Notes under the pieces: model-generated | Told to the model about the DNA's origin: nothing | The model's database searches: none | The model's input: the letters and a program-made list of their open reading frames with translations, nothing else | Program-made: the position numbers and the translations under genes | Shown here: one piece after another, positions 8,448 through 17,674 of the stretch | Layout: the number at the start of each line of letters is the position of its first letter | Numbering within the stretch: position 1 is the stretch's first letter | Assembly: GCF_047249845.1 (NCBI RefSeq) | Contig: NZ_JBKTWO010000009.1 | Location: 14,928 to 78,927 of the forward strand | DNA from: Thomasclavelia sp047249845 | GTDB lineage: Bacteria; Bacillota_I; Bacilli_A; Erysipelotrichales; Coprobacillaceae | Reading direction: 5' to 3' | DNA length: 64,000 bases

Positions 8448-9485
8448 CTATAACACTGCTGGTGCTAACAGTAATCCTTCTTTTTCATCTAAGCCAAACA
8501 TAATATTCATATTTTGAATCGCTTGACCAGCTGCACCTTTTACTAAATTGTCCATTGCACCCATCATTATAATTCGTTTAGTTCGTGGATCAATCTTATA
8601 ACTAATATCAACAAAATTACTAGCTTTTACATTCCGGACCTCAGGTATGTTGCCAGAATTTAAGACCCTTACAAAATATTCACCATTATAACATTGATAA
8701 GCTGCTTCTACTTCTTCTTTGCTGACCCCTTCTTTTAACTTTGCATAAGCAGTCACCAGAATCCCTCGATTCATTGGTACTAGATGCGGTGTAAAATTTA
8801 ATAATACTTCCTGTTTACTAGCATAACCTAATTGTTCTTCTATTTCTGGGGTATGTCGATGAGTCGTTACCCCATATGCCTTGATGCTTTCATTTACTTC
8901 ACAATACAAATTAGCTACTTTGGCTCCTCGCCCAGCGCCACTAACCCCACTCTTAGCATCAATGATCAATGTATCCATATCTATTAATCCAGCTTTAGCT
9001 AAAGGATAAACTGTTAAAATAGAACATGTTGGATAACATCCTGGATTAGCAATTAACCGTGCTTGTTTCACTTTATTACGGTTAATTTCACATAACCCAT
9101 ATACAGCTTCTTTAATAAATTCAGGTGAAGCATGTTTAATTCCATACCAATGTTCATAAACAGCTACATCTTTAATTCGATAATCAGCACTTAAATCAAT
9201 TACCTTAACCTTATTTAAAACATTTTGATTAATCATTTTTGCACAAACCCCTTGAGGGGTTGCAAAGAAAATAACATCTACATCATCTAAATAATTTTCA
9301 ATGTTTTCATCAACACATTTTTGATCCAATAATTTAAAATAGCTAGCATAAACTGAACTATATTCTTGATCAGTGTACGTCCTTGATGAAACCCACTTAA
9401 TCTCAACTTCCTTATGAGTTAATAAAAATCGAACTAGCTCACATCCCCCATATCCAGTTGATCCCACAATTCCTACTCTAATCAT
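8448..9485 (-). CDS. argC: N-acetyl-gamma-glutamyl-phosphate reductase
   Basis: ArgC (345 aa) reduces N-acetylglutamyl phosphate to the semialdehyde with NADPH. The N-terminal Rossmann motif VGIVGSTGYGG and the catalytic Cys150 in NPGCYPT are visible, as are the GVSGAGRGAK and HRHTPEI segments typical of the type 1 enzyme. AAGGAGGA precedes the ATG. It is the first gene of argCJB and is led by a 240-nt T-box region, so expression should depend on the charging state of an arginine tRNA. Confidence 0.97.
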   Translation of the reverse strand: MIRVGIVGSTGYGGCELVRFLLTHKEVEIKWVSSRTYTDQEYSSVYASYFKLLDQKCVDENIENYLDDVDVIFFATPQGVCAKMINQNVLNKVKVIDLSADYRIKDVAVYEHWYGIKHASPEFIKEAVYGLCEINRNKVKQARLIANPGCYPTCSILTVYPLAKAGLIDMDTLIIDAKSGVSGAGRGAKVANLYCEVNESIKAYGVTTHRHTPEIEEQLGYASKQEVLLNFTPHLVPMNRGILVTAYAKLKEGVSKEEVEAAYQCYNGEYFVRVLNSGNIPEVRNVKASNFVDISYKIDPRTKRIIMMGAMDNLVKGAAGQAIQNMNIMFGLDEKEGLLLAPAVL

Positions 9486-9511
9486 TCTTAGTCCTCCTTT
9501 TTCATTAAAAT

Positions 9512-9746
9512 AAAAAAACGCCTCTTAAATAAGAGACGAATTAACCGCGTTACCACTCTACTTATCATAAGTTGACCTTATGATCTCTTTCATCAATAAG
9601 GGTGATTACCCGAAAGCGATACTATCAATTTCCCACTTTCCTCTCGTAAATGCGCTTCATCCTGATTTGATTACTAACCTTTCACCTACGTTAGCTCGCT
9701 AAAAATCACCATCAGCACTACTCTTTTAGTCATCGAGTTTGATTAT
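9512..9746 (-). promoter_or_regulatory. T-box riboswitch, arginine type, controlling argCJB
   Basis: Read on the minus strand, the leader ends with the T-box core (AGAGTGGTAACGCGG, about 9559-9544) directly before an 8-bp terminator hairpin (arms 9519-9526 and 9531-9538) and a run of seven T. Upstream, Stem I shows a loop-E pair (AGTA on the 5' side, GAA on the 3' side) followed by G and the triplet CGC (9654-9652) and an A. CGC is an arginine codon and the likely specifier. The UGGU bulge would pair with a tRNA ending ACCA. Motifs were found by eye; the fold was not computed. Confidence 0.88.
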
Positions 9747-9747
9747 T

Positions 9748-9775
9748 ATTATATTACTAAAAAATATTTTGTCAA
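9748..9775 (-). promoter_or_regulatory. Sigma-A promoter of the T-box-argCJB transcript
   Basis: On the minus strand, a perfect TTGACA (9775-9770) and a perfect TATAAT (9753-9748) are separated by 16 bp, just upstream of the T-box leader. Confidence 0.85.
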
Positions 9776-9790
9776 ACAAAAATTTATTTA

Positions 9791-11884
9791 TTATCTATTC
9801 TGCAAATACTTTTCTACATATTTATCAACGATCTGTTGAGAAATATATGGTGCTGAACTTGTCCCTGTTGATGATTTTGTCTGTCTAATTGCTACACATG
9901 CAAATGCTACTGCTGGCCTGCTGTTTTCATCTGCCTGTACATATCCTATCTGCAGATGGTTAGGATAATCGGTTTTTCCAGTTCCAGTATAGTCTTCAGC
10001 TGTTCCAGTCTTAGCATATGTTACATACGGCTTGCTGCTCCAGAATGCATTGCATGTCCCGTTGCTTCTTGTCACACATGCCCTCATCCCCTGTTTGATC
10101 TGTCCAAATGCCGTTGTCTGATTTGATACATCATCCAGTATCTCTGTCTTTGCTGTATAGTTTGCATTCGCTTTTCCATCCTGATCTGTTACATATGAAT
10201 CCATCATTAATCTTGGTTTGACCCTTTTTCCTCCATTTGCTAGTGTACATGCATACTGCGCCAGCTGAATGTTTGTATAAGTATCATACTGCCCTATTGA
10301 GGCATCTAACAGATATCCTCCGGTTCTCTTATTTCCTCTATATCCAAAAGCTTCATTCGGTATATCTATTCCAGTCTTTACTCCCAGTCCCAGTTCTCCC
10401 AGGTCTCTTCTTAGAGTCTCAAATGCCGCATCATTGATCTTCAGCGGTCCATCATAAATATAATTTGCTCCTCCCAGCAGCATTGCTATCCTGAACATGT
10501 ATACATTTGATGAATATGCCAGTGCATCTATTTCATTGATTAGTCCCATATCTCGATGAGATTTTTTCTCCTTCGTTCCCTTTATCTTGATCGGTTCATC
10601 CATAAATGTCGTTCCCGGTGTGATGACTCCTTCCTTGAATCCGGTATAGACTGTCCCTCCCTTAATTGTCGAACCTATCAGATTGGCATCTAGATAGTTC
10701 CCTGCTGCATAGTCCGTTACCTCTCCTGTCTCTTTATTGATTATCTTTCCTGACATTACAATAATCTCTCCTGTGTAGGGATCCATCATCGTAAAAAACA
10801 TTTTATTAAAAAATCGGTTTTGACTGTTCATTGCCTTAAGTTCATTTTCTATCACTGTATCTGCCAGCTGCTGCAGCTCCCAGTCAATCGATAAACGGAT
10901 ATTCGATCCTGCTGTTCCTGCCTTTGCACTCGTTATGATCGGATTTCCTTTACTGTCATAATTAAGCGTATAGCTGCTGTCACTTCCTCTTAGAATCTCT
11001 TCATACTGTTCTTCCAGTCCTGATACCCCTACCCTTGAATCGTTCTGGTATCCTAAAGCTAACAGCTGATTCTTCAGCTCTACTGGCAGTCCCTGTTTCT
11101 TCGTTGTTACTTTTCCCAGCACCTGAGAAAACTCCTTGTCATATACATACTGTCTCGACCAGTCTGTTGTCACATTGATTCCTGGCAGAATATCAGCATT
11201 TTCTCCGATGATGCTGGCTTCCTGTTCGCTTATCCCCTCTGCCAGGATCGATGAACCGCTCGTACAGCTTTTCATCAGATAATAAAAGTGGGTATATGTC
11301 AGCGTAGCCTCATCCAGATGCTCATCGAGCATTTCGTCTGTGATCCGGTCAATCTGCAGACTTAATAAAGCTCTTTCATAGTTTTCCTGCTTTTTAAGTT
11401 TCTCCTTTTCCTCATCGCTGACCAGTTTCTTAGCCAGATCAGGAAAAGCAATAATAAAGTAGTCCTTCTTATTGCGCTTAGAGATCAAAGAAGTGTCAAG
11501 CTTGATAGTCTTAGCTAAAAATTTAGCTGAAGTCTGAAGCTGCTTGTCAGAGATCTTCTTAGGAGCATAATATGTAGCACAGATGACATTGGTATTTTGA
11601 ACCAGTTTCTTGTATTCGCGATCGACGATCTCGCCTCTGGGGGCATCAGTCGAATAAGTAGCAGTACCATATTTTTCGAGCTTGACAGCGAGTTCATCGG
11701 CATCATTAAACTGAATAAGAGCCAGTCTAACAGCCATAACCGAAGTAATAGCAATGATAAAACAAAGCAGAACGATCAGACGTCTACTGACGATATTGTC
11801 CTGTCGGTTTTTTTGTTCACGTTCCTGTTCCAAGGCACCATAAAAACGAATCTTATGCATTTTATTTCGAAAATTAAATGACAT
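9791..11884 (-). CDS. Class B penicillin-binding protein (peptidoglycan transpeptidase)
   Basis: This 697-aa high-molecular-weight PBP has one N-terminal membrane helix (about 33-53), a dimerisation domain opening with APRGEIVDRE, and a transpeptidase domain that crosslinks peptidoglycan outside the membrane. All three active-site motifs are intact: STIK with Ser405, SSN (458-460) and KTG (625-627). GAGG precedes the ATG. Base composition is unlike its neighbours: positions 9901-9960 hold 28 G/C of 60, against 16 of 60 at 6361-6420 in argB, and CTG, CAG and GAT-ATC style codons are frequent. Transfer is likely. It appears to be monocistronic. Its place among PBP2/PBP3/MecA-like subtypes is not resolved. 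Confidence 0.93.
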   Translation of the reverse strand: MSFNFRNKMHKIRFYGALEQEREQKNRQDNIVSRRLIVLLCFIIAITSVMAVRLALIQFNDADELAVKLEKYGTATYSTDAPRGEIVDREYKKLVQNTNVICATYYAPKKISDKQLQTSAKFLAKTIKLDTSLISKRNKKDYFIIAFPDLAKKLVSDEEKEKLKKQENYERALLSLQIDRITDEMLDEHLDEATLTYTHFYYLMKSCTSGSSILAEGISEQEASIIGENADILPGINVTTDWSRQYVYDKEFSQVLGKVTTKKQGLPVELKNQLLALGYQNDSRVGVSGLEEQYEEILRGSDSSYTLNYDSKGNPIITSAKAGTAGSNIRLSIDWELQQLADTVIENELKAMNSQNRFFNKMFFTMMDPYTGEIIVMSGKIINKETGEVTDYAAGNYLDANLIGSTIKGGTVYTGFKEGVITPGTTFMDEPIKIKGTKEKKSHRDMGLINEIDALAYSSNVYMFRIAMLLGGANYIYDGPLKINDAAFETLRRDLGELGLGVKTGIDIPNEAFGYRGNKRTGGYLLDASIGQYDTYTNIQLAQYACTLANGGKRVKPRLMMDSYVTDQDGKANANYTAKTEILDDVSNQTTAFGQIKQGMRACVTRSNGTCNAFWSSKPYVTYAKTGTAEDYTGTGKTDYPNHLQIGYVQADENSRPAVAFACVAIRQTKSSTGTSSAPYISQQIVDKYVEKYLQNR

Positions 11885-11972
11885 TTCTTTGCCTCCTCTT
11901 TTATTTTATTATAATTTAACAATCGAAATAAGTATATTAAAATCTTCTTAATTTTATAAAAACAGGAGAAAA

Positions 11973-12189
11973 ATGATAAATAGACCTATTTTAAATAAAG
12001 AAACATATTTGAACTATTATTTAAAAAATAATCTTCCTAGTCTGAAAGAATTTATTATTTTTTAGATACTAGAAAAATTAAATTTATTCTAAAACCACAA
12101 AAAGAAACATTGAGGCTATTCCTGTAGATACAATAATTAAATCAAATTTTGTTTTTAGTAAAAAATATAAAACTTTTAAAAATTGGTAG
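11973..12189 (+). pseudogene. Remnant of a SAP-domain / DUF6434-type gene
   Basis: CAGGAGAAA precedes an ATG that opens a 30-codon frame (RPILNKETYLNYYLKNNLPS) ending in TAG at about 12063. This resembles the start of SAP/DUF6434 proteins (RPxLTKxxxxxxFLxxYxLKEEL). After frame changes the DNA still encodes FLDTRKIKF and then IPVDTIIKSNFVFSKKYKTF, again in the order expected for that family, before a final TAG at 12187. Several in-frame stops and an apparent deletion make it non-functional. The family match is from memory of the pattern, not a search. Confidence 0.45.
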
Positions 12190-12341
12190 GAACTATTCAT
12201 TTAAGGATTACCTAATCATAATCACTAAAATAAGATAGTCTTAATACATTATCTAGATAACATATCATTTTCCTGTTTTTAAATTATAAAGTTTTTATAT
12301 TTCTAACTGATTTTCTATTATCATTTGTAACTAATAAAAGA

Positions 12342-12365
12342 AGGATTTGAAAATTATCAAATCCT
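12342..12365 (-). terminator. Terminator of the GH31-FIVAR operon
   Basis: A 9-bp stem (AGGATTTGA / TCAAATCCT) with a 6-nt loop is followed on the minus strand by TCTTTTATT, just after the stop of the FIVAR gene. Confidence 0.75.
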
Positions 12366-12375
12366 CCTATAAATA

Positions 12376-13119
12376 CTAATTATTTTTCTTATAAGTCTTT
12401 TTTACAATCAACATTACTCCTGTAACACTAAATAATGCACATAACAATAATAGTACATTACTATCATCACCTGTACTTGCTGAATTTCCATCAGTATTTG
12501 ATGAGTTGGAATCATTTCCTGGTTTTTCAGTTACTGATATTTCAACTAATTCATCTATCGCTTTTTGAAGTTTTTTAATCATTTCATTAACTTCGTCTTG
12601 AGTTGCTTTTTCATTTAGTATCAATTCCTTGGCATCTTTTAAAACACCTTTTAATTTATCAGCACTTTCTTGAGTATAAAGTGATAAATCTAGTTTTTCT
12701 GCTTTCTCTATCAATGATTCTAATTCTGATTTATCTACTGAAGGATTTTCAATCGTACTACATTCTGTATAAATAGATGTATTTGCTCCTGAAATACCAT
12801 CAGTTCCTATAATATAAATATCATTTTTTGGCAATGTTAATGTAAACTCATATACATTATTATCTATTTTAGTACCTTTTTCACTATAATAATAACCATA
12901 ATTATTTTTAGCTTCAGCTGTTAAAAACATAATTTTTAATTGATCATTAGTATATGTATTATTTGTAACAGTTACTTTTACAATAGCTTGGTCATCATTA
13001 TATTCAATATCCGTCACCTTAATTTCACCTATGGCTTCTTGAGCAGATACTTGTTTGATATTACTTATACATAATAGAACCAAACATACTGAAAATATTA
13101 TTTTAATATATTTTTTCAT
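12376..13119 (-). CDS. Secreted FIVAR-domain protein with TGD-type C-terminal membrane anchor
   Basis: A 247-aa exported protein with a signal peptide ending VSAQ (about residue 27), a beta-rich unit of about 100 residues, and a FIVAR-type helical module (about 128-193; DKSELESLIEKAEKLDLSLY). A Ser/Asn linker follows, then STGDDSN, a hydrophobic segment and a basic tail (KKTYKKNN). There is no canonical LPXTG. The same TGD tail occurs in two other proteins of this window. It lies 12 nt after the GH31 gene and probably works beside it at the surface, perhaps in carbohydrate or matrix binding. That role is inference. Confidence 0.75.
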   Translation of the reverse strand: MKKYIKIIFSVCLVLLCISNIKQVSAQEAIGEIKVTDIEYNDDQAIVKVTVTNNTYTNDQLKIMFLTAEAKNNYGYYYSEKGTKIDNNVYEFTLTLPKNDIYIIGTDGISGANTSIYTECSTIENPSVDKSELESLIEKAEKLDLSLYTQESADKLKGVLKDAKELILNEKATQDEVNEMIKKLQKAIDELVEISVTEKPGNDSNSSNTDGNSASTGDDSNVLLLLCALFSVTGVMLIVKKTYKKNN

Positions 13120-13131
13120 CTTCTGATCCCC

Positions 13132-16100
13132 CTACTTAGTTGCAGCTTTTACAACTTCTAAATCTGCAATTGCAAAATATTTGTATGGAAGATATTCGTT
13201 AGGAAGAACGATTTTAATATAACGTCCTTTAGCACCACTAATATCAAATACTGCAGGCTCATTTGTCGTATCAGCTTTTACTTTCTTTTTAAATAAAGTA
13301 TAATCTTTACCATCTTCACTAATATAAATATCTGCATAATTAAACCATAACCATGAATATTCCTGACCACGATAATAATTAATACTATCTAACTCATAAA
13401 TATCTTTTAAATCAAGATAAATTTCTTTATCAGCTTCCATAATGTCATTATTTACCCAACTTGACCATAAGTAAGTTGTATCATTACCATCTAAAATATT
13501 CTTTGTTGAATTAGGTGAGGATTCCTGAGCACAAGTAGCACTAATTCCTTCGATCACTCTAATTTCTTCAAAAGCATCACGAGTATTTAAACGTGAATCA
13601 ACTATTAATCCATTTTGACCAGACAAAGCGATAATACTATCTTCTTTAGCTTTAAATTCAATTGTAGCTAATTTTCCATTACCGTTAATTCTACTCTTAT
13701 TACCGACATTAGCAAAAGAAACTGATAAATAACCCTCTTTTTCAAAATTTATTGAGAAATTTCTCATCTCACTAATACTATCTACAGCTTCAGGCAATGA
13801 AACTACTTCATATTTAGAAGTATCATATGGTATTTCAAAATTAAAAGCATTAATATCTGCAAAACGATTAGCCATTACATCAATTGTAAAAGTTTCACCC
13901 TTCTTCACTTCTTTTACAGAAGGTTCTAAAATAATTTCTCCATTAATATGCTTTCTAGTTGGAACAATACCACCATCTATCTGGCTAGATACAAAACTTA
14001 TATCATAAGCATCAATATATCCATTTTGATTAAGATCAGCTTTTTTAACCTGACTTTCCCACATTGTTGCCCCTTCTTTTACTCCTGCATAGTTTTCAAA
14101 GAAAATTAAATCAGATTCATCAATTTGACCATCTTCATTATAGTCACCAACAACTTTAGTTCCAGAACCCTCTTCTTTATAAATGCTAATTTCTGCAGCT
14201 CCTGAATAATAACTATATGAATTCTTTATATAGAAACGTACAAATCTTGCAGACACACCTTCTAAATCAAAAGTAATCATACTTTCATCATCAGGACAAG
14301 TTACCTCTTTAACAGTTTTAAAAACTCTTCCATCCATACTTGTTTGAATTTCAATATCTTTTGCCTTAGCGTTAGCATAATTTTCGTTTAATGGTGAATA
14401 TTCAAGCTTGTCTAAATCATAAACATATTTTAAATCAAATAAGGCATATGCTGGCAAATTATCAGTCTGACTATAGTCAGTACGCCATACAGTACTATTA
14501 TTATTATCAATAATATTTTCTTTAGGCCATTGATAAGATTGTGAAGATACACTAACATCCATATCTTTTATTTTATTTCGATAAATATCTAAAGTTGTTG
14601 TTTCCTCAATTGGCTCACTCCATGATGAAATACCTTTTGAGTTAACTGCTCTAACTTTGATTTGGTAAGTTGTTACAGAATTTAGGTTTGGAACTGTAAA
14701 ATTTGTATCTGTAATATTTGAATAAATTCGATCATTAGCTTGAACCTCATACATTGTTGCAGTATCAACCTTATCCCAAGCAATTGAAATAGTAGTATCT
14801 CCTTTATCAACAGCATGCAAATTAGCTGGTGTTTCTGGTAACACTGTTTGATTATCATGAACCCGTGGTTGAGTATTATTGAAATCTTCAATTGTAAGAG
14901 AAACAGCGTTTTTAGTCGTATCAGTAGCTGCTACTTTAACATATAACTTAGGGGTATTAATAATTTCGACATTAGCAAATTCACTACCCTCTGTAGCATA
15001 TTTATTCATATCTGGTGCTTCATTATAATAATAAACATTTTCACCAGCATTAAACTCTTCTATCGATGTTACTTTACGTAACGTAACTTTTTCTTTGCCT
15101 ACTTGTGCACTTAGTTTTGTTGGTTCTTTGGCTACATTTACAACAAATTGTGTTGCTTTATTAGCTACCATTCCTTTAAAATCACCTTTAGTTGGTTGTA
15201 CTGTAATAACTGCTTGGCCATCTCCACTAACAGGTGCTCTAGAAGTAATTTTTGTTGTTGTAAAATCATTTAATTTATAAGCCTCTGTATCACCTTGGTC
15301 ATCATATTGAACAAACTCAGTGTTTCCAGAAGGATAAATTTCATAGATCCGATCTTCATCACCTGTTAATTCGTATGGTGAATTATTTTCTACTGTCATT
15401 GGTATGATTGCACCATTTTTAACAAAGACTGGTGTTTTCCAAACAGGTGCATCAAAACCATTCAAAATCATTCCACCTTGATACTGTTGACCACTGAAAT
15501 AATCAATCCAAACATTATCTTCACCTGGTAAATAAATATCATTACGAATATCATTGCCTTTTTCATCAGATGCTATATCTTGATAAACTGGTGCAACTAA
15601 AATAGAATCACCCCAAGTAAATTGATTCTCATTAACTTTATTTGTATATGTATACTCATTAGCATCACTTAAAAACATTCCTCTTACCATCGGAACACTA
15701 CTATCATAAGCTTCTCTTGATAAAGTATAATTATAAGGTAACATTTCAGCCTTTAATTTTAAATACATTCGATTGATTGAAGTATATGGCTCATCAAATA
15801 CCCATGGTTTTTTATCTTCTTTACCCCAGCCATCCATATCTAATTGCATTGGTGTAAAAGCTTTCCATTGAAAATCACGTGTTTGAACAACTGGATTTCC
15901 ACCACCATAGATTCCATCCATATCACTTCCTACATTAAACTGTCCACTCATACCTGCTGTTATATATGAAGGAATATGCATTCTAATATATTCCCAGTTT
16001 CCACCAGTTTGATCTCCTGTCCACATTCCTGCATAGCGTTGTGAACCAGCCCATCCATCTAAAGAAATAATTGATGGTCTAGTATGATCCTTTATAGCTT

Positions 16101-17466
16101 CAAAGGCTGTTTTAATGCCATCAAGAGCCATTGAATAACCATTTCCAACCCATGCAACATCGGTTTTTAATGCTGAAACACCAGCTTTTGCTTCAGCAAC
16201 AATATCACGTTCACCTTTTTGAGGATTATTTTTATCAGCTGGCCAGATATCTTGTTGTGTCCATAAACCAGTTATAACTCCATTGTCTTTAGCATAAGAA
16301 GCAAAATCACTTAGATTTTGTAAATCACCTTCAAAACTATCACTTTGTCCATAACCACAGCCATATCCATCATTTGGTAAAAACCATCCTAAGGGCATAT
16401 CATTATTAACATAATCATCAATTACAGCTCGTGCTGAAAATTTATAAGCTTCTTCATCTTTGTTCCCGTTTTTATCTTGACCATTTAAACTTTCCATTAC
16501 AGCATTAGCTGGAGCACCTTTACCTGATTGATATTCTGTGCGCGTACCATCACTATTTTCTACCCATTTATCACGATTATAACAATTTAAATGTGCCAAA
16601 TAGTAACCATATTTTGTCATCATAGATGCCTTACCTGTCAATTCAGTATATTCATCAACAACATTCGTCATCGTATCACCAACAAAATAAAATGCATCAA
16701 ATCTATTTTCATTATGAGTTGCATTGACAATATTTTTATCACTGTTACCAAAATCATATAGACCTGATTTCCATGTATGACGCATTACTCCATATCCTTT
16801 TGTTGATAAATAAAAAGGTATTGGTGATGAATTAGCACCACTAGTCCAGTAAGAACCAATTTCAATCTTTACTTTACGTCCATTTTGGTTGACAAAACCA
16901 TTAGTAATTCCGCCCCCAAAGAAATATTCATGCTCTTGTTCTTCTAGTATTTGAGTACTTTTACTACCACCAATTTTTATAGGTGATGCCTCTTTCCAAA
17001 GGATTTCTCCTGTATTTTTATTAATTAATGTCATAACAGCATCACTTTTACGAATTAATAATTTTATACTATCAGTAGAAATTTCATAAGAATCATTATT
17101 TTCAGTTAATTGTGGTGTAACTGCTCCATATTCATTTATATATTCTTCTTCACCTTTAGATATCATTTTCCCCTCATGATCTGGTGAATTTGGTGTAGGA
17201 TCAGCAAATTCCATTGTTGGATCCACATAGATTCGAAATACATCATCACGATAAAATGTGATTCTTAATCCAGCATTCTCTAATTGAGCATCAACCCGAT
17301 TTTCATTAACTACCGGCTCTTTTATAACACTACCTAAATCATCAGTAGTCTTTGCCATTACTAGCTCATTAGCCTTGACAGTTGTTAAAGTTGACATACA
17401 GGTAAAACCCATCATTACTGTCATTGTACAAATAGTCATCTTTTTTAAGATACTTTTTAGTTTCAT
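13132..17466 (-). CDS. Secreted multidomain GH31 glycosidase (alpha-N-acetylgalactosaminidase-like) with FN3, F5/8, dockerin and cohesin modules
   Basis: A 1444-aa exported glycoside hydrolase with a signal peptide ending near VKAN. The GH31 catalytic barrel carries the nucleophile Asp436 (KTDVAW) and the acid/base Asp485 (WTGDQTGG). Beyond the C-terminal beta domains come FN3 (about 872-955), an F5/8-type C module (about 958-1095), a two-repeat dockerin (GDYNEDGQID and ADLNQNGYID, about 1100-1165), a cohesin-like domain (about 1170-1300) and a second F5/8-type module. Length and the DGIYGGGNPVVQTRD and MQLDMDGWG segments suggest the GalNAc-cleaving branch that attacks mucin-type glycans; this is inferred. 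There is no sorting signal. It is first in an operon with the FIVAR gene, behind a cre site. Confidence 0.88.
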   Translation of the reverse strand: MKLKSILKKMTICTMTVMMGFTCMSTLTTVKANELVMAKTTDDLGSVIKEPVVNENRVDAQLENAGLRITFYRDDVFRIYVDPTMEFADPTPNSPDHEGKMISKGEEEYINEYGAVTPQLTENNDSYEISTDSIKLLIRKSDAVMTLINKNTGEILWKEASPIKIGGSKSTQILEEQEHEYFFGGGITNGFVNQNGRKVKIEIGSYWTSGANSSPIPFYLSTKGYGVMRHTWKSGLYDFGNSDKNIVNATHNENRFDAFYFVGDTMTNVVDEYTELTGKASMMTKYGYYLAHLNCYNRDKWVENSDGTRTEYQSGKGAPANAVMESLNGQDKNGNKDEEAYKFSARAVIDDYVNNDMPLGWFLPNDGYGCGYGQSDSFEGDLQNLSDFASYAKDNGVITGLWTQQDIWPADKNNPQKGERDIVAEAKAGVSALKTDVAWVGNGYSMALDGIKTAFEAIKDHTRPSIISLDGWAGSQRYAGMWTGDQTGGNWEYIRMHIPSYITAGMSGQFNVGSDMDGIYGGGNPVVQTRDFQWKAFTPMQLDMDGWGKEDKKPWVFDEPYTSINRMYLKLKAEMLPYNYTLSREAYDSSVPMVRGMFLSDANEYTYTNKVNENQFTWGDSILVAPVYQDIASDEKGNDIRNDIYLPGEDNVWIDYFSGQQYQGGMILNGFDAPVWKTPVFVKNGAIIPMTVENNSPYELTGDEDRIYEIYPSGNTEFVQYDDQGDTEAYKLNDFTTTKITSRAPVSGDGQAVITVQPTKGDFKGMVANKATQFVVNVAKEPTKLSAQVGKEKVTLRKVTSIEEFNAGENVYYYNEAPDMNKYATEGSEFANVEIINTPKLYVKVAATDTTKNAVSLTIEDFNNTQPRVHDNQTVLPETPANLHAVDKGDTTISIAWDKVDTATMYEVQANDRIYSNITDTNFTVPNLNSVTTYQIKVRAVNSKGISSWSEPIEETTTLDIYRNKIKDMDVSVSSQSYQWPKENIIDNNNSTVWRTDYSQTDNLPAYALFDLKYVYDLDKLEYSPLNENYANAKAKDIEIQTSMDGRVFKTVKEVTCPDDESMITFDLEGVSARFVRFYIKNSYSYYSGAAEISIYKEEGSGTKVVGDYNEDGQIDESDLIFFENYAGVKEGATMWESQVKKADLNQNGYIDAYDISFVSSQIDGGIVPTRKHINGEIILEPSVKEVKKGETFTIDVMANRFADINAFNFEIPYDTSKYEVVSLPEAVDSISEMRNFSINFEKEGYLSVSFANVGNKSRINGNGKLATIEFKAKEDSIIALSGQNGLIVDSRLNTRDAFEEIRVIEGISATCAQESSPNSTKNILDGNDTTYLWSSWVNNDIMEADKEIYLDLKDIYELDSINYYRGQEYSWLWFNYADIYISEDGKDYTLFKKKVKADTTNEPAVFDISGAKGRYIKIVLPNEYLPYKYFAIADLEVVKAATK

Positions 17467-17572
17467 TTATAAATTCCTTCCCTTCATTATTTAAGTATCC
17501 CAAAATATCTATCTTTCACAAATATTATTAATACCTAATGACCACTCCCTTCCACTAATCATAAACAACAAT

Positions 17573-17586
17573 TGTAAACGATTACA
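17573..17586 (-). promoter_or_regulatory. cre site (CcpA) upstream of the GH31 gene
   Basis: TGTAAACGATTACA matches the cre consensus TGWAANCGNTNWCA at every position. It lies 107 bp upstream of the GH31 start and next to an AT-rich, promoter-like segment, so catabolite repression of this glycosidase operon is likely. Confidence 0.78.
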
Positions 17587-17644
17587 TAAATAATATAACA
17601 TCACATAATTTATATGTATTTACATTAATTGATTATTTTTTTAC

Positions 17645-17674
17645 ACAAAAAAGCTAGGAATAAAATCCTAGCTT
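17645..17674 (-). terminator. Terminator of the second ABC exporter operon
   Basis: A 9-bp stem (AAGCTAGGA / TCCTAGCTT, 17651-17659 and 17666-17674) is followed on the minus strand by six T. The stop codon of the permease lies in the stem. Confidence 0.88.

Noticed and set aside
10237..11881. Open frames opposite or within the PBP gene
   Set aside because: They arise from the composition of the high-G+C PBP gene and have no start signals; the PBP frame carries all motifs.
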